Source: JAVBOW01 sp031549495 (GTDB lineage: Bacteria; Bacteroidota; Bacteroidia; Bacteroidales; Rikenellaceae). From it: a DNA stretch of 64,000 nt. The notes beneath the pieces are model-generated. The model was not told the origin of the DNA and did no database searches. It saw nothing but the letters and a program-made list of their open reading frames with translations. How positions within the stretch are numbered: the stretch's first letter is position 1; the number at the start of each line of letters is the position of its first letter. The position numbers were made by a program, and so were the translations under genes. The stretch lies in NCBI GenBank assembly GCA_031549495.1, contig JAVBPS010000077.1:1-64000 (forward strand), read 5' to 3'. Positions 34,945-44,243 of the stretch are shown here, piece by piece.

Positions 34945-36951
34945 TTAGTATTGCGGGTTCTGGACCAGGTTGTTGGACGCTATGCCCGGAATGGGCAGGT
35001 AGTAGTAGTAGGGCTGGAAGGTCAATCCGCCCACGCTGTTGTCGTAGTAGTTGTTGGCGCGCACAAAGATGTACTTCGGCGTGGCGCCCCGCAGGTCGAC
35101 CATCGGCAGCAGCGCCTTGCGGATGCGCTGGGTGAAGCCGGTGTGGAATTCGCGGCGGCGGACCAGGTCCCAGTAGCGCTGGCCTTCGAAAGCGAGCTCC
35201 ACGCGGCGTTCCTTGAGCACGTTGGCCAGCGTGAGGGAGATGTCGTCCGTGTGCCCGGCCCGGTGGCGGATCGCGTTCAGGCATTGGGAGGCCAGGGCCG
35301 CGTTACCCAGCCCGCTCTCGGCCGCGGCCTCGGCGTAGTTGAGGTAGATCTCCGCCAGGCGCAGGTCGATGAAATCGTTGGTCGAGGTGAAGAAATCGGG
35401 CGAGAGGGCCTTGCCTTCCTGCAGGAACTTGCGCAGCGAGAACCCGGTGGTGGTGAAGTTGGCCTCGGTACCGTTGGTCATCCCGTAGAAGCCCGAATAG
35501 CTGTCGTTGGTCGGCCCGCCGTAGGTGTAATAGGTCTTCCCGTCGTTGCCCGTGGCCGAACCGTCGACGTAGAGCATGGCCGAACCGTCGGGTTTGACCA
35601 GCCCGGCCTGGATGATGATCGACTTGCCCCGCCAGACGGCCCCGTTGTAGAGCATGCTCGCCTTCAGGCGGGCGTCCTTGCCGGCCAGCAGTTCGGCCGG
35701 GTCGTCATACTGGATGTAGTCCGAGAGCAGCCCGATGCCGGTGGCGCCGGGGGTGGCCAGGTAGGTGTTCTCGTTGCCGTCCACGCGGGTGGCGAGTTTC
35801 GCGCTCGCGCCCGTCCCGTCGTCGGTGTAGTCCTCATAGAGGTCCACCAGGTCGAGCGTGGGGGTGTGGCGTCCCCAGCAGAGGAACCCGGGCTGGGTCT
35901 GCGAGGGCTGGTAGAGGATGTCCATGTTGTGGCCCTGTTTACCGTAGACGCTCACCATGGATTGCGACCCGTCGGTGAAGGCCTTGCTGAAGATCACCTC
36001 GGTCTGAACGCCCTGATCGCCCGATTTTTCGAACAGCAGCTGGTAATTCGCAGCCGCTTCGGCCGCCGTGGCGGGCGCGGGTTTGTAGAGCTCCTTGCCC
36101 GAGTCCTGCATGATCTTTTCGCACGCCTCGACGCATTGGCGGTAATATTCCGAGGCATCGTCGGCGGTCATCCCGCCCACGAGTTTCTGGTTGACGGCCT
36201 GGCCGACCAGCGGGGCGTTGTTCCAGTATTTGGCGATCGACGCCGCGTGGAGGGCCACCCGCGATTTGAGGGCGTAGGCCGCCCAAACCGTGGCCCGCTT
36301 GCGTCCCTTGTCCGCCGGCCATTCGGTCGGCAGGTGGGCGATGGCCTTGTCCAATTCGGCGAGGATGAAGTCCCAGGTCTGCTTTTCGGTGCTGCGCGGG
36401 GTGTAGATGTCCTCGTCCATCTGCTGGGCGTGGTCGATCAGGGGTATCCCGCCGTAGCGCTTGGCCAGCCCGAAATACATGTAGGCACGGATGAAGTGCA
36501 GCTCGCTCAGGTACATGTCGAGGTCCTGCTGTTTGATCCCCTTTACCGTGGGCAGGTCCGAAAAAGCGGTATTAACGTTGCGGATGCCGTTGTAGCCCCA
36601 ATAACCGGCCACGGGGACCAGCGAGGGCATGAGGATCGTGCCGGCGGCGTTCATGCTCTCGTCCGTGCGGAACGAGGTCGAGAAGCCGCGCTGCAGGGCC
36701 CCCGCATTGCGGGAGTTGAACCCGTAGCCGGTGATGTTGGTTGCGGGATCGGGGAGGTCCGTCGAGGCGTCGTAGTAGTTGAAATCCTCGATCGGCATCA
36801 TCAGGTAAAGGGTGGCCATGGTGGCCTTGATCGACGCCGGATCGGTGAAAACCCTGTCGGGGCTCGACTTTTCCAGCGATTCGATGCCCAGGAAATCCTT
36901 GCATGAACAGAGCAGGACCGCGGCGCACGCCAGGTATAATAACTTTTTCAT
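34945..36951 (-). CDS. SusD-like glycan-binding lipoprotein, PUL II
   Basis: This is a large SusD (668 residues) with a lipoprotein signal (LLYLACAAVLLCSCKDFL) and an N-terminal motif LEKSSPDRVFTDPASIKATMATLY. Conserved TPR-like core and C-terminal elements are DLRLAEIYLNYAEAAAESG and VLKERRVELAFEGQRYWDLVRRREFH. It pairs with the SusC encoded 13 bp upstream. Insertions account for its length over the usual 500-600 residues and may bear substrate-binding loops. Confidence 0.95.
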   Translation of the reverse strand: MKKLLYLACAAVLLCSCKDFLGIESLEKSSPDRVFTDPASIKATMATLYLMMPIEDFNYYDASTDLPDPATNITGYGFNSRNAGALQRGFSTSFRTDESMNAAGTILMPSLVPVAGYWGYNGIRNVNTAFSDLPTVKGIKQQDLDMYLSELHFIRAYMYFGLAKRYGGIPLIDHAQQMDEDIYTPRSTEKQTWDFILAELDKAIAHLPTEWPADKGRKRATVWAAYALKSRVALHAASIAKYWNNAPLVGQAVNQKLVGGMTADDASEYYRQCVEACEKIMQDSGKELYKPAPATAAEAAANYQLLFEKSGDQGVQTEVIFSKAFTDGSQSMVSVYGKQGHNMDILYQPSQTQPGFLCWGRHTPTLDLVDLYEDYTDDGTGASAKLATRVDGNENTYLATPGATGIGLLSDYIQYDDPAELLAGKDARLKASMLYNGAVWRGKSIIIQAGLVKPDGSAMLYVDGSATGNDGKTYYTYGGPTNDSYSGFYGMTNGTEANFTTTGFSLRKFLQEGKALSPDFFTSTNDFIDLRLAEIYLNYAEAAAESGLGNAALASQCLNAIRHRAGHTDDISLTLANVLKERRVELAFEGQRYWDLVRRREFHTGFTQRIRKALLPMVDLRGATPKYIFVRANNYYDNSVGGLTFQPYYYYLPIPGIASNNLVQNPQY

Positions 36952-36964
36952 ACTCTTCTTCAGA

Positions 36965-39900
36965 TTAGAATGTGACGTTTAAACCGAAATTGTACGAGCG
37001 CATCAGGAAGTACGCCAGGTTGGCCGAGTAGGCGCTCTCCTCTTTCTCGGGGTCGAAATCCCGGACCTCCCGGTTACAGAAGGTGTAGGGGTTGAGCACG
37101 TTGCCGAAGACGCGCACGTTCTCGATCCCCAGCTTCGAAGTCCATCGTTTGGGCAGGGTGAACCCGAGCTCGATGCTCTTGATGCGCAGGTATTTGGCGT
37201 CGAGGTACCACTCCTGGGTGGGATACTCGTCCGTGGTCCCCCCGGCGTTCAGGCGCAGGGCGGTCCATTTGCCCGGGATCCACTGCGTGTTGGGATCGGT
37301 CCGGTCGGCATAGGGGTCGGCCGTGTGCCAGCGGTCGAGGTAGGTTTCCCACAGTTTGGTCTGGTTGGCGTAGCCCCAGTGGTCCCAGTGGTTGGTGTAG
37401 ATCGTGTAGAGGGCCGCGCCCTGGAGCAGCATGTTGAAGTCGAGGTTCTTCCACTTCACGTCGATCGTCATGCCGTACTGCAGGGGGGGGTTGTAGGCCT
37501 CGGGCGAGGGGGTACCCAGGTTCATCTGGCCGCGCCAGAAGATGGGCACCTCGTCGTTGCCGTCGATCTTACCGTCGCCGTTGGCGTCGCGGATGATCGC
37601 CGTGCCGGGCAGGCCTTTGGAGTTGCCGTACATTTTGCGCATGTCCATCAGGGGCGCCTCGGCGAACTGGTTGATGTGGGTGTACTGGCCGAGCTGGTCA
37701 TAGCCCCACCAATGGCCTACATAACGCCCTTCGGCATAGATGTCGCGCCAGCGCTCCATCGAACTGCTGTAAGGTTGCTTCACGTTCTTGAGGATCTTCT
37801 TGCGCGAATAGGTCGCGTTGGCCGAGACGCGGTACCAGACCTGTCCGACGGTGTTGGCGTGCGAGACCTCGATCTCCATGCCCTCGTAGCGTTGGGCGTT
37901 GAGATTGACCTGCGGGAATTCGGCGCCGAAGGTATTGGGAACGGTCCCGGTCAGATAACCGGGGATGCCCCGCCAATCCTTGCGGAACACATCGAAGGTA
38001 AGGCCCAGCTTTTCATTCCACAGCGAAGCGTCGATGCCGATGTCGGTCGTATAGGTGCTCGTCCATGTGTAATCGGGGTTGATTACCCCGGGAGGTTTCA
38101 GGCCGGTGGTAGGCACGCCCTCCGTGAAGACATATTGGGACATGCGCGACAGTTCGTAACCCGACAGCCACTCGAACGGCCTGCTTTGGTTTTCGAAACC
38201 CATCTGGCCGAAAGACGCCCTCAGCTTGAGGTTATCCACGAAAGGAAGGTTGTCCTTGATGAAATTCTCTTCCGAAAGGCGCCATCCAAGGGATGCCGCA
38301 GGCGAGAAGATCCACCGATGGTTCTTGGCATACCTGAAAGTACCGTCATAACGGAACAGGAACTCGGCGATGTACTTGCCCTTGTAGTCGTAATTGAAAC
38401 GGCCCAGGAACGAGAGCATGCGCTCCTGGCTGCGCGATCCGGAGTTGCTTAGGTTGACCTCCTCGTTACCCTGGTCGATGATGTCGAACAGGTAGAGGTC
38501 GTACTCGCGTCCCGCCGTCATGTACTCACTGTCCGCACGGACGGCTTCCCAGACCAGCGTGCCGGAGACGTTGTGCGCGTCGCAGAAGCGGTTCTTGTAG
38601 AGCACCTGGGCCTGGAAGTCCATCCAGGTCGTTTTGCTGTAGCCGGTGTTGTACGTGGTCTTGGCCGGGGAACCCACCGGTTCGTCGCTGCGGAAATCAT
38701 ACAACTGGTAGCCCTTGTTGAGCGTGTAGCTGTTGCCCTGGCGCGACTCGAGGATGCCCTGCGCCCGGAGTTGCAGGCCCTGCACCCAGGGCACGTCGTA
38801 GGTCAGGTTGAGGTTGGTGTTGTAGATCATGGACTTGGTCTTGTACGCGCCGGCGATGTCTTCGCTCATGGCGGCGTACGGGTTGATCTCGGCGCCCGCG
38901 ACCTGGGCCATGTGCATACGGTCGGCCATCGTCCAGGGCGTGTAGCCGCGGTTGGCGTTGGCGATCGGCTTGAAGAGCCACAGGTAGCCGTTGATGGGCT
39001 GCTTGTTGTCGTCGAAACGGCCCGAGAAGGTGAGGTCCGCTTTCAGGTTTCTGAACACCTGGGCGGTCACGTTGCCCCGGAAATCGTACTTGTGGTACTG
39101 CTGGATGTCGCTCACCAGCAGGCCCTCGTCCGAGGTGTAGCCGCCGCTGATGTAGTAGGAGACCTTGTCCGACCCGCCGTTGACCGTGATCGTGTGGCGT
39201 TGGTTGGTCGAGAAATCCTTGTACATTTCATCCATCCAGTTGAAATCCTGGTAGCCCGGCTCGGTCTGGTCGTACCATTTGATCAGCTCGGCGTCGTTGT
39301 ACATCGGTTTACCGTCCGTGTTGCGGCTCATCTCGTTCTGCATGGCGCGGAAGGTGAACGCGTCGACCGTCTTGCGCATCCCGGTAGGCTGCTGGATGCC
39401 GAAGTAGCCGTTGTAGGAGACCTTGCCCTGCTGGTTCAGCCTCCCTTTCTTGGTGGTCACGATGATCACGCCGCCGTCGGCATTTATACCATAGATCGCC
39501 GCCGAGGCGTCCTTGAGTACCGAGATGCTCTCGATATCGTCGGGATTCATCTTCCCGAGCGCCGTGTTGTCCGTGGTCAGCACGCCGTCGATGACGATCA
39601 GCGGGGCGAGACCGTAGCCGCGCACGTTGAGCTGCGCGCTGTAGGTGCCCGGTTCGCCGTTGTTCTGGCGGATCATCACCCCGGGCACTTTCCCCTGGAT
39701 GCTGGTCACCGTGCTGACGCTTTTGGTCGTGGAGATGGCGTCGGCCCCGATCTGGGAGATGGCCCCGGTGAGGGTCTTTTTCTCGGCGGTGCCGTAACCG
39801 ACCACCACCACCTGGTCCAGGGTCATCACTTCGGGTTGGAGGGTGATGTCGAACGTGCGGCGTTGGCCCACGGCCGATTGCCACCCCTGGTAGCCCATGT

Positions 39901-40117
39901 AGGTCACCCTGAGGGCAGCGCCGGGCTGTACCTGCAGCGTGAAACGGCCCTGGGCGTCGGTGGCGGTGCCGTTGGTGGTCCCCGTTTCCTGGACCATCGC
40001 GCCGGCCGCGGGATTTCCCGTTTCGTCTTTCACCACGCCCTGTATGCTTATGCCCTGTGCCATGGCCGCCAGCGAGAGCAGGCAGCCCAGCAAAAGCAAT
40101 CCTAATCGTTTGTTCAT
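36965..40117 (-). CDS. SusC-like TonB-dependent oligosaccharide transporter, PUL II
   Basis: This is a complete 1050-residue importer with a signal peptide (GLLLLGCLLSLAAMAQG) and a carboxypeptidase-regulatory-like domain (IQGVVKDETGNPAAGAMVQ). The plug has VVVGYGTAEKKTLTGAI, LNVRGYGLAPLIVIDGVL and VLKDASAAIYGINADGGVIIVTTKKG, and the barrel ends in NFGLNVTF. It is preceded by the isomerase gene (28-bp gap) and followed by susD. The low identity of its barrel to the PUL I SusC suggests a different glycan. Confidence 0.97.
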   Translation of the reverse strand: MNKRLGLLLLGCLLSLAAMAQGISIQGVVKDETGNPAAGAMVQETGTTNGTATDAQGRFTLQVQPGAALRVTYMGYQGWQSAVGQRRTFDITLQPEVMTLDQVVVVGYGTAEKKTLTGAISQIGADAISTTKSVSTVTSIQGKVPGVMIRQNNGEPGTYSAQLNVRGYGLAPLIVIDGVLTTDNTALGKMNPDDIESISVLKDASAAIYGINADGGVIIVTTKKGRLNQQGKVSYNGYFGIQQPTGMRKTVDAFTFRAMQNEMSRNTDGKPMYNDAELIKWYDQTEPGYQDFNWMDEMYKDFSTNQRHTITVNGGSDKVSYYISGGYTSDEGLLVSDIQQYHKYDFRGNVTAQVFRNLKADLTFSGRFDDNKQPINGYLWLFKPIANANRGYTPWTMADRMHMAQVAGAEINPYAAMSEDIAGAYKTKSMIYNTNLNLTYDVPWVQGLQLRAQGILESRQGNSYTLNKGYQLYDFRSDEPVGSPAKTTYNTGYSKTTWMDFQAQVLYKNRFCDAHNVSGTLVWEAVRADSEYMTAGREYDLYLFDIIDQGNEEVNLSNSGSRSQERMLSFLGRFNYDYKGKYIAEFLFRYDGTFRYAKNHRWIFSPAASLGWRLSEENFIKDNLPFVDNLKLRASFGQMGFENQSRPFEWLSGYELSRMSQYVFTEGVPTTGLKPPGVINPDYTWTSTYTTDIGIDASLWNEKLGLTFDVFRKDWRGIPGYLTGTVPNTFGAEFPQVNLNAQRYEGMEIEVSHANTVGQVWYRVSANATYSRKKILKNVKQPYSSSMERWRDIYAEGRYVGHWWGYDQLGQYTHINQFAEAPLMDMRKMYGNSKGLPGTAIIRDANGDGKIDGNDEVPIFWRGQMNLGTPSPEAYNPPLQYGMTIDVKWKNLDFNMLLQGAALYTIYTNHWDHWGYANQTKLWETYLDRWHTADPYADRTDPNTQWIPGKWTALRLNAGGTTDEYPTQEWYLDAKYLRIKSIELGFTLPKRWTSKLGIENVRVFGNVLNPYTFCNREVRDFDPEKEESAYSANLAYFLMRSYNFGLNVTF

Positions 40118-40145
40118 AGGTTCAAAGTTTTAGTTTTATCATTCG

Positions 40146-40835
40146 TTAAACGGTTCGCATTTCCGGCCCCTCCGCGGGGCTGTATTCGTTGCACAGCACG
40201 TACCGGGCGGGAACGTCCTCTTCCACCGGGGAGAAGCGCCCGCGGGGTTCCAGGAAGCGGTTGTCGCTCTTATCGTCGTTGACCGTCGAGACCTCGCCGA
40301 CCATCGCGTCGCCGCCCTCGGCCCAGAAGGTGTGGTAGCAGTAGGGCTCGAACGTGATGCTCTGCCCGGGGCGCAGGCGGAGCGTCTCGCCCGCTTTGAC
40401 CAGGGTGGTGACCCCGTCGATCTGCATCGGCACGTCCTGCATCGAAAGTCTCTCGTCAGGGTCGGCTTTCCAGAGTTTCATGCACAGTTCGCCCCCGCCG
40501 CGGTTGATGATGTCCTCGGTCTTGCTCCAGTGGAAATGGATGGGCGTGACCTGGTTTTCGCGCACGAGCATGATCTTTTCACAGTAGGTCTTGGGGCCGC
40601 CCTGCACGCTGCCATTGCGGATGGTGACCAGGGTGAGGCCCTGGTTGGGAAAATCCCCGCTGCTGAAGTCGGTAATGTCCCAGCCCAGGGCGTTGCGGCG
40701 GATCTCGTCGCACTGCGGTCCTTTCGAGGCCCACTCCGCGGGGGTCCACTGAGTCCACCCGGGCAGGTGGAATCCGTGCCCGGCGAAGAACTCACGGGCA
40801 TAATCGATACAGGCGTTGATCTGGCTCCGTTTCAT
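40146..40835 (-). CDS. D-lyxose ketol-isomerase (cupin)
   Basis: This is a cytoplasmic metal-dependent cupin of 229 residues, matching D-lyxose isomerase (EC 5.3.1.15), which converts D-lyxose to D-xylulose and usually D-mannose to D-fructose. The cupin motifs VTPIHFHWSKTEDIINRGGGELCMKLW (His, His and Glu ligands) and FEPYCYHTFWAEGG (second His) are clear, and the N-terminus KRSQINACIDYAREFFAGHGFHLPGW is typical. With the GH92 and GH2 genes nearby, mannose isomerisation is the most likely job. It is unusual that this cytoplasmic enzyme is encoded between surface-protein genes at the head of the susCD operon (4 bp from LamG). Confidence 0.9.
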   Translation of the reverse strand: MKRSQINACIDYAREFFAGHGFHLPGWTQWTPAEWASKGPQCDEIRRNALGWDITDFSSGDFPNQGLTLVTIRNGSVQGGPKTYCEKIMLVRENQVTPIHFHWSKTEDIINRGGGELCMKLWKADPDERLSMQDVPMQIDGVTTLVKAGETLRLRPGQSITFEPYCYHTFWAEGGDAMVGEVSTVNDDKSDNRFLEPRGRFSPVEEDVPARYVLCNEYSPAEGPEMRTV

Positions 40836-40839
40836 GGTC

Positions 40840-41745
40840 TCAGGGCTTTTCGTCGTTGTAGATCGCCAGGATATCGGCGTCGCTGAGCGGTACGCGAAAC
40901 ATGCGCCACTCGTCGATCCCGCCCTGGTAACAGGCCACGATACCGGTGCCGTTGTAGGTGGTCCCGAAGGAGTAGCCGCCCACGGTCATCGGGGCGCCTG
41001 CCACGGTTTTCCAGGCCAGTTTGCCCATCGGGCTCCCGTCGAGCAGCGTGACAACCTTTTCATCGGCCTTGGCCCCGTTCAGGAAGAGCGCCATTTTCGA
41101 GCTCGCCCCGTCGTAGCGGAACATGTAGTGGGTCCAGATGGCGGTCATCTGGGGCGGGACGGCGGGCGAAACGTAGTACGGGTCGTTCTGGTTGGTGAAG
41201 AAGTCGGCCGCGGCGTCACCCGTGCCGTTGCGCAGCCAGATTCCGAACTGCATCACGAAAGCTTCAGGGGCGCCTGCATATTGGGCGAAAAGGTCGAAAT
41301 TGCCCCATATCTGCCCGGTCGAGGCTACCGAGGCGATCCCGTAGCGGGTACCCAGGGCTTCGGGCAGGGCGGGCTTGAGCCAGCCCCCGCAGGTGAAGCT
41401 GCCGATCTTCGAGAGGGTGTCGTTCAGGTTGACCGTGGTCTTTTCGCTGGTGAGCGCCACGGTCGCGTAGCCGGTTACGCCGTTGCTCCAGTAGGCTTTG
41501 CCCTGCACGCCGGGGACGTAGCCGACGGGGCCCGTGCCGCTGGAGGTGAGCATGTAGTTGCCCAGGTCGACCACGTCGTTCTCATAAGCGAGGTGGAACA
41601 GGCAGGGGCTATACTCCGGATCGATCAGGTCCGGGTCGGCGGGCCGTTGCGGCCAGTCGTAGTTCCGATCATCCCCACAGGCCAGCAGCAGGAGTATCAC
41701 AGCAGGCAGGAGACAAGCGCGAACCAGTGCGTTTTTTTGTTTCAT
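40840..41745 (-). CDS. LamG/concanavalin-like domain lipoprotein
   Basis: This is a 301-residue lipoprotein (AVILLLLACGDDRNYDW) with a jelly-roll LamG-type domain covering most of the chain: SFTCGGWLKP, WTHYMFRYDGASSKMALFLNGAK and GGIDEWRMFRVPLSDADILAIYND. The last motif is the usual end of LamG_3 domains. Such domains bind carbohydrate, so it is probably a surface glycan-binding protein rather than an enzyme. It is the first gene of the operon that continues with isomerase, SusC, SusD, DUF3823 and the GH-A-like lipoprotein. A promoter and a palindrome lie upstream. Confidence 0.83.
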   Translation of the reverse strand: MKQKNALVRACLLPAVILLLLACGDDRNYDWPQRPADPDLIDPEYSPCLFHLAYENDVVDLGNYMLTSSGTGPVGYVPGVQGKAYWSNGVTGYATVALTSEKTTVNLNDTLSKIGSFTCGGWLKPALPEALGTRYGIASVASTGQIWGNFDLFAQYAGAPEAFVMQFGIWLRNGTGDAAADFFTNQNDPYYVSPAVPPQMTAIWTHYMFRYDGASSKMALFLNGAKADEKVVTLLDGSPMGKLAWKTVAGAPMTVGGYSFGTTYNGTGIVACYQGGIDEWRMFRVPLSDADILAIYNDEKP

Positions 41746-41911
41746 AAGCTCATTCGGTTTTTAGTAGTGGAGGAAAGTGAGGTCGGGTAGAGAGTGCCCG
41801 CCGGAAGGCGGTGGCATGCAGCAGGTTAATGTACTTTTCAGAAGATCGGAGCAAAAAAGTACAATTTATTTGCAGGATAGTATTACCGGATAGACCTGTA
41901 TATATCCCCGT

Positions 41912-41931
41912 ATTTGCTATAAGCAAATGTA
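41912..41931 (-). promoter_or_regulatory. Promoter -7 element overlapping a palindrome, upstream of the LamG-susCD operon
   Basis: TACATTTG (41924-41931, minus) fits the -7 consensus. It overlaps a perfect inverted repeat ATTTGC-TATAA-GCAAAT (41912-41928), which could be an operator. The 5' leader to the ATG at 41745 would be about 170 nt. Confidence 0.4.
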
Positions 41932-41940
41932 TATAGCCTC

Positions 41941-41999
41941 CGGCGGAGTTCAGAATACTATATAGTAAAAACCCGATACTATTCTGAAATACTCCGCCG
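41941..41999 (-). terminator. Hairpin after GH92, probable terminator
   Basis: Long arms (CCGGCGGAGT plus TCAGAATA, pairing with TATTCTGA plus ACTCCGCCGG, with a 3-nt bulge) lie 16 bp after the GH92 stop codon at 42015. It separates the GH92 operon from the LamG operon; the A/T-rich loop is about 20 nt. Confidence 0.6.
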
Positions 42000-42014
42000 G
42001 CAATGCCAGAAAGC

Positions 42015-44222
42015 TCACCGGTTCGGTTCGGCAGTCATGTGGAAGACCAGCTTGCCGCCCGCCATGATCTGGTCGTGGGAGAGGGTGAGCCCTTCGAGCG
42101 GATGGCCGTTCAGTTCCACCTTGCGCACGTACTTGTTTTGGGCGGAAAGCCCCCGGGCCTCGACCGTGAATTGCTTGCCGCCGGGGAGCGACAGGACCAC
42201 TTTCTCCACTTGCGGGGCTCCCAGCACATATTGGCAACTCACCGGGTCCACGGGATAGAATCCCATGGCGGCAAAGACGTACCAAGCGGACATCTGTCCG
42301 GCGTCGTCATTGCCGCAAAGGCCGTCGGGGCGGGGTTGGTAGGCCAGGTCCACGATCCTGCGCACCAATTCCTGGGTGCGGTCGGGCCGGCCGGCATATT
42401 GGTACAGGTACACGCAATGGTGGCTCGGCTCGTTGCTGTGGGCGTACTGGCCCATGCCGGGCAGCGTGCTCACATCGGCCACCGTGCCGGTCAGTTCGAC
42501 CGGGACCTCCTTGGTGAAGAGCGTGTCGAGTTTGGCGGCGAACGCCTCGGGGCCCCCCATCAGGGCCATCAGCCCTTCGGGGTCGTGCTGCACGTGCCAT
42601 GAGTAATTCCATGCGTTGCCTTCGGTAAAATCACCGCCCTGCCCGGCGGCGAACGAAAGCAGGTAGGGGTTGTAGGGGGTACGCCATGCGCCTTTGGAAT
42701 CGCGCCCGCGGATCAGTTTCGTTTCCGGATCGAACAGGTTGCGCCAGTATCCCGAGCGGCGGGTGAAAAGTTCCCGCTCCTGCGGCGTGCCCAGTTCGGC
42801 GGCCATCAGCGAGGCCGCGTAGTCGTCGTAGCACGACTCGATGGTCGTGGAGGCCGACTCTTTGAGCATGATGTCGAAGGGGTAATAGCCGTATTTGTCG
42901 TACACCGCCCAGTCCGAATGGAAATGGGGCGCGGTGAGCGTCCCGCGGACCGCCTCGTAAGCCTGCCGCTCGTCGAAGCCCCGGAAACCTTTGCGCCACG
43001 CCTCGACGATCACCGGCACGGCGTGGTTGCCGACCATGCACCACGATTCCTGTCCCCAGAGCGGCCATACGGGCAGCGCGCCGCTCGCCTGGTAATGGGC
43101 GACCATCGAGTTGACCACCCCGTCCACGATCTCCGGCGAGAGGATCGTGTACAGGGGATGCACGGCGCGGTAGGTGTCCCACAGCGAGAGGGTCGAATAA
43201 TAATGCCCCCCGGGGCCCATGCGCACGCTGTCGTCCACCCCGCGGTAACGGCCGTCGGTGTCGGTGATGTCGGCCGGCTGCAGGAACATGTGGTAGAGCG
43301 AGGTGTAGAAATTGACCTTCTGGTCGTCGCTCCCGGTCACCTGGACCCGGCCGAGCAGTTCGTTCCAGGTGGCGCGCGCATCCCGGTGCACCTTATCGAA
43401 ATCCCAATCCGGGATCTCTTTGTCCATCGAGGCGAGGGCCCCCTCGACGCTCACGGTCGAAACAGCCACTTTGGCCTGCAATACTTCGCCCGATTTCAGG
43501 TCGAATTCGAGCACCAGGCGGCGTCCTTTTTCCCGCTCGTCGCGTTTCGGGAGCTCCTCACGCACGGTGTAGGGCTGCTCGAAACGGATCGCGTAGAAGA
43601 AACGGCGCTTCACCCAGTTGGCTGTCTGCTGGTGCCCGGTGATGGTGTGGTTGTCGGGCATCTGCATCTGCGCGTCGAGTACGCGGATGGGGGTCCACTC
43701 CGGATTCCAGACCAGGCCGCTCTGCATGTCCAGCAGCATGCTCGCCTTTCCCTGTCCGGTGTAGGTGTAACGGTGCATACCGGTGTGGTGCGCGGCCGTG
43801 AGCTCGGCTTTTACCCCCGCGCCGGTCAGCGCCACGGTGTAGTAGCCGGGCGAGGCGGCCTGCGTGGAGCGGTCGTAGAGGCTTTTATAGATGACCTGCT
43901 CGCCGCAGAAGGGCAGCATGAGGATATCGCCCAACTCCTGGCATCCCCCGCCGCTGAAATGGGTGTTGGCAAAACCGATGATCGAGTCATCGGCGATGTT
44001 ATAGCCTACGCAGTAGCGCCACGAGTCGGTACCCGTTTCGGGGCTGGGTTGGATCAGCCCGAAGGGGAGGGTGGCGCCGGGAAAGGTGTGCCCGTTGTCG
44101 GCCGTGCCGATGAACGGGTCCACCCAGCGGGCGGGGTCGGTGTCCGGTCCCGCCGCCTGACGGCAGCCTGCTGCCGCCGCCAGAATAGCGGCGCAGCAAA
44201 GCAGGGTTGTGATTCGGTTCAT
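42015..44222 (-). CDS. GH92 alpha-mannosidase lipoprotein
   Basis: This is an exo-acting, calcium-dependent alpha-mannosidase of 735 residues, usual for GH92. A lipoprotein signal (CCAAILAAAAGCRQ) precedes the N-domain with WVDPFIGTADNGHTFPGATLPFGLIQ and FANTHFSGGGCQELGDI. The alpha/alpha barrel follows with SLWDTYRAVHPLYTI, LWGQESWCMVGNHAVPVIVEAW, EGNAWNYSWHVQHD and CGNDDAGQMSAWYVFAAMGFYPVDP; the last two hold the Glu/Asp catalytic region. It starts 21 bp after the GH2 gene. GH92 enzymes trim alpha-1,2-, 1,3- or 1,6-mannose from N-glycans and fungal mannan; the linkage is not predictable here. Confidence 0.95.
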   Translation of the reverse strand: MNRITTLLCCAAILAAAAGCRQAAGPDTDPARWVDPFIGTADNGHTFPGATLPFGLIQPSPETGTDSWRYCVGYNIADDSIIGFANTHFSGGGCQELGDILMLPFCGEQVIYKSLYDRSTQAASPGYYTVALTGAGVKAELTAAHHTGMHRYTYTGQGKASMLLDMQSGLVWNPEWTPIRVLDAQMQMPDNHTITGHQQTANWVKRRFFYAIRFEQPYTVREELPKRDEREKGRRLVLEFDLKSGEVLQAKVAVSTVSVEGALASMDKEIPDWDFDKVHRDARATWNELLGRVQVTGSDDQKVNFYTSLYHMFLQPADITDTDGRYRGVDDSVRMGPGGHYYSTLSLWDTYRAVHPLYTILSPEIVDGVVNSMVAHYQASGALPVWPLWGQESWCMVGNHAVPVIVEAWRKGFRGFDERQAYEAVRGTLTAPHFHSDWAVYDKYGYYPFDIMLKESASTTIESCYDDYAASLMAAELGTPQERELFTRRSGYWRNLFDPETKLIRGRDSKGAWRTPYNPYLLSFAAGQGGDFTEGNAWNYSWHVQHDPEGLMALMGGPEAFAAKLDTLFTKEVPVELTGTVADVSTLPGMGQYAHSNEPSHHCVYLYQYAGRPDRTQELVRRIVDLAYQPRPDGLCGNDDAGQMSAWYVFAAMGFYPVDPVSCQYVLGAPQVEKVVLSLPGGKQFTVEARGLSAQNKYVRKVELNGHPLEGLTLSHDQIMAGGKLVFHMTAEPNR

Positions 44223-44243
44223 AGTCGGGTGGTTTAGTAGTTT

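Noticed and set aside
34762..36906. A 714-codon open frame on the plus strand
   Set aside because: It lies antisense to a clear susD gene. The GC-rich third positions of susD remove stop codons on the other strand. The product has no recognisable domain.
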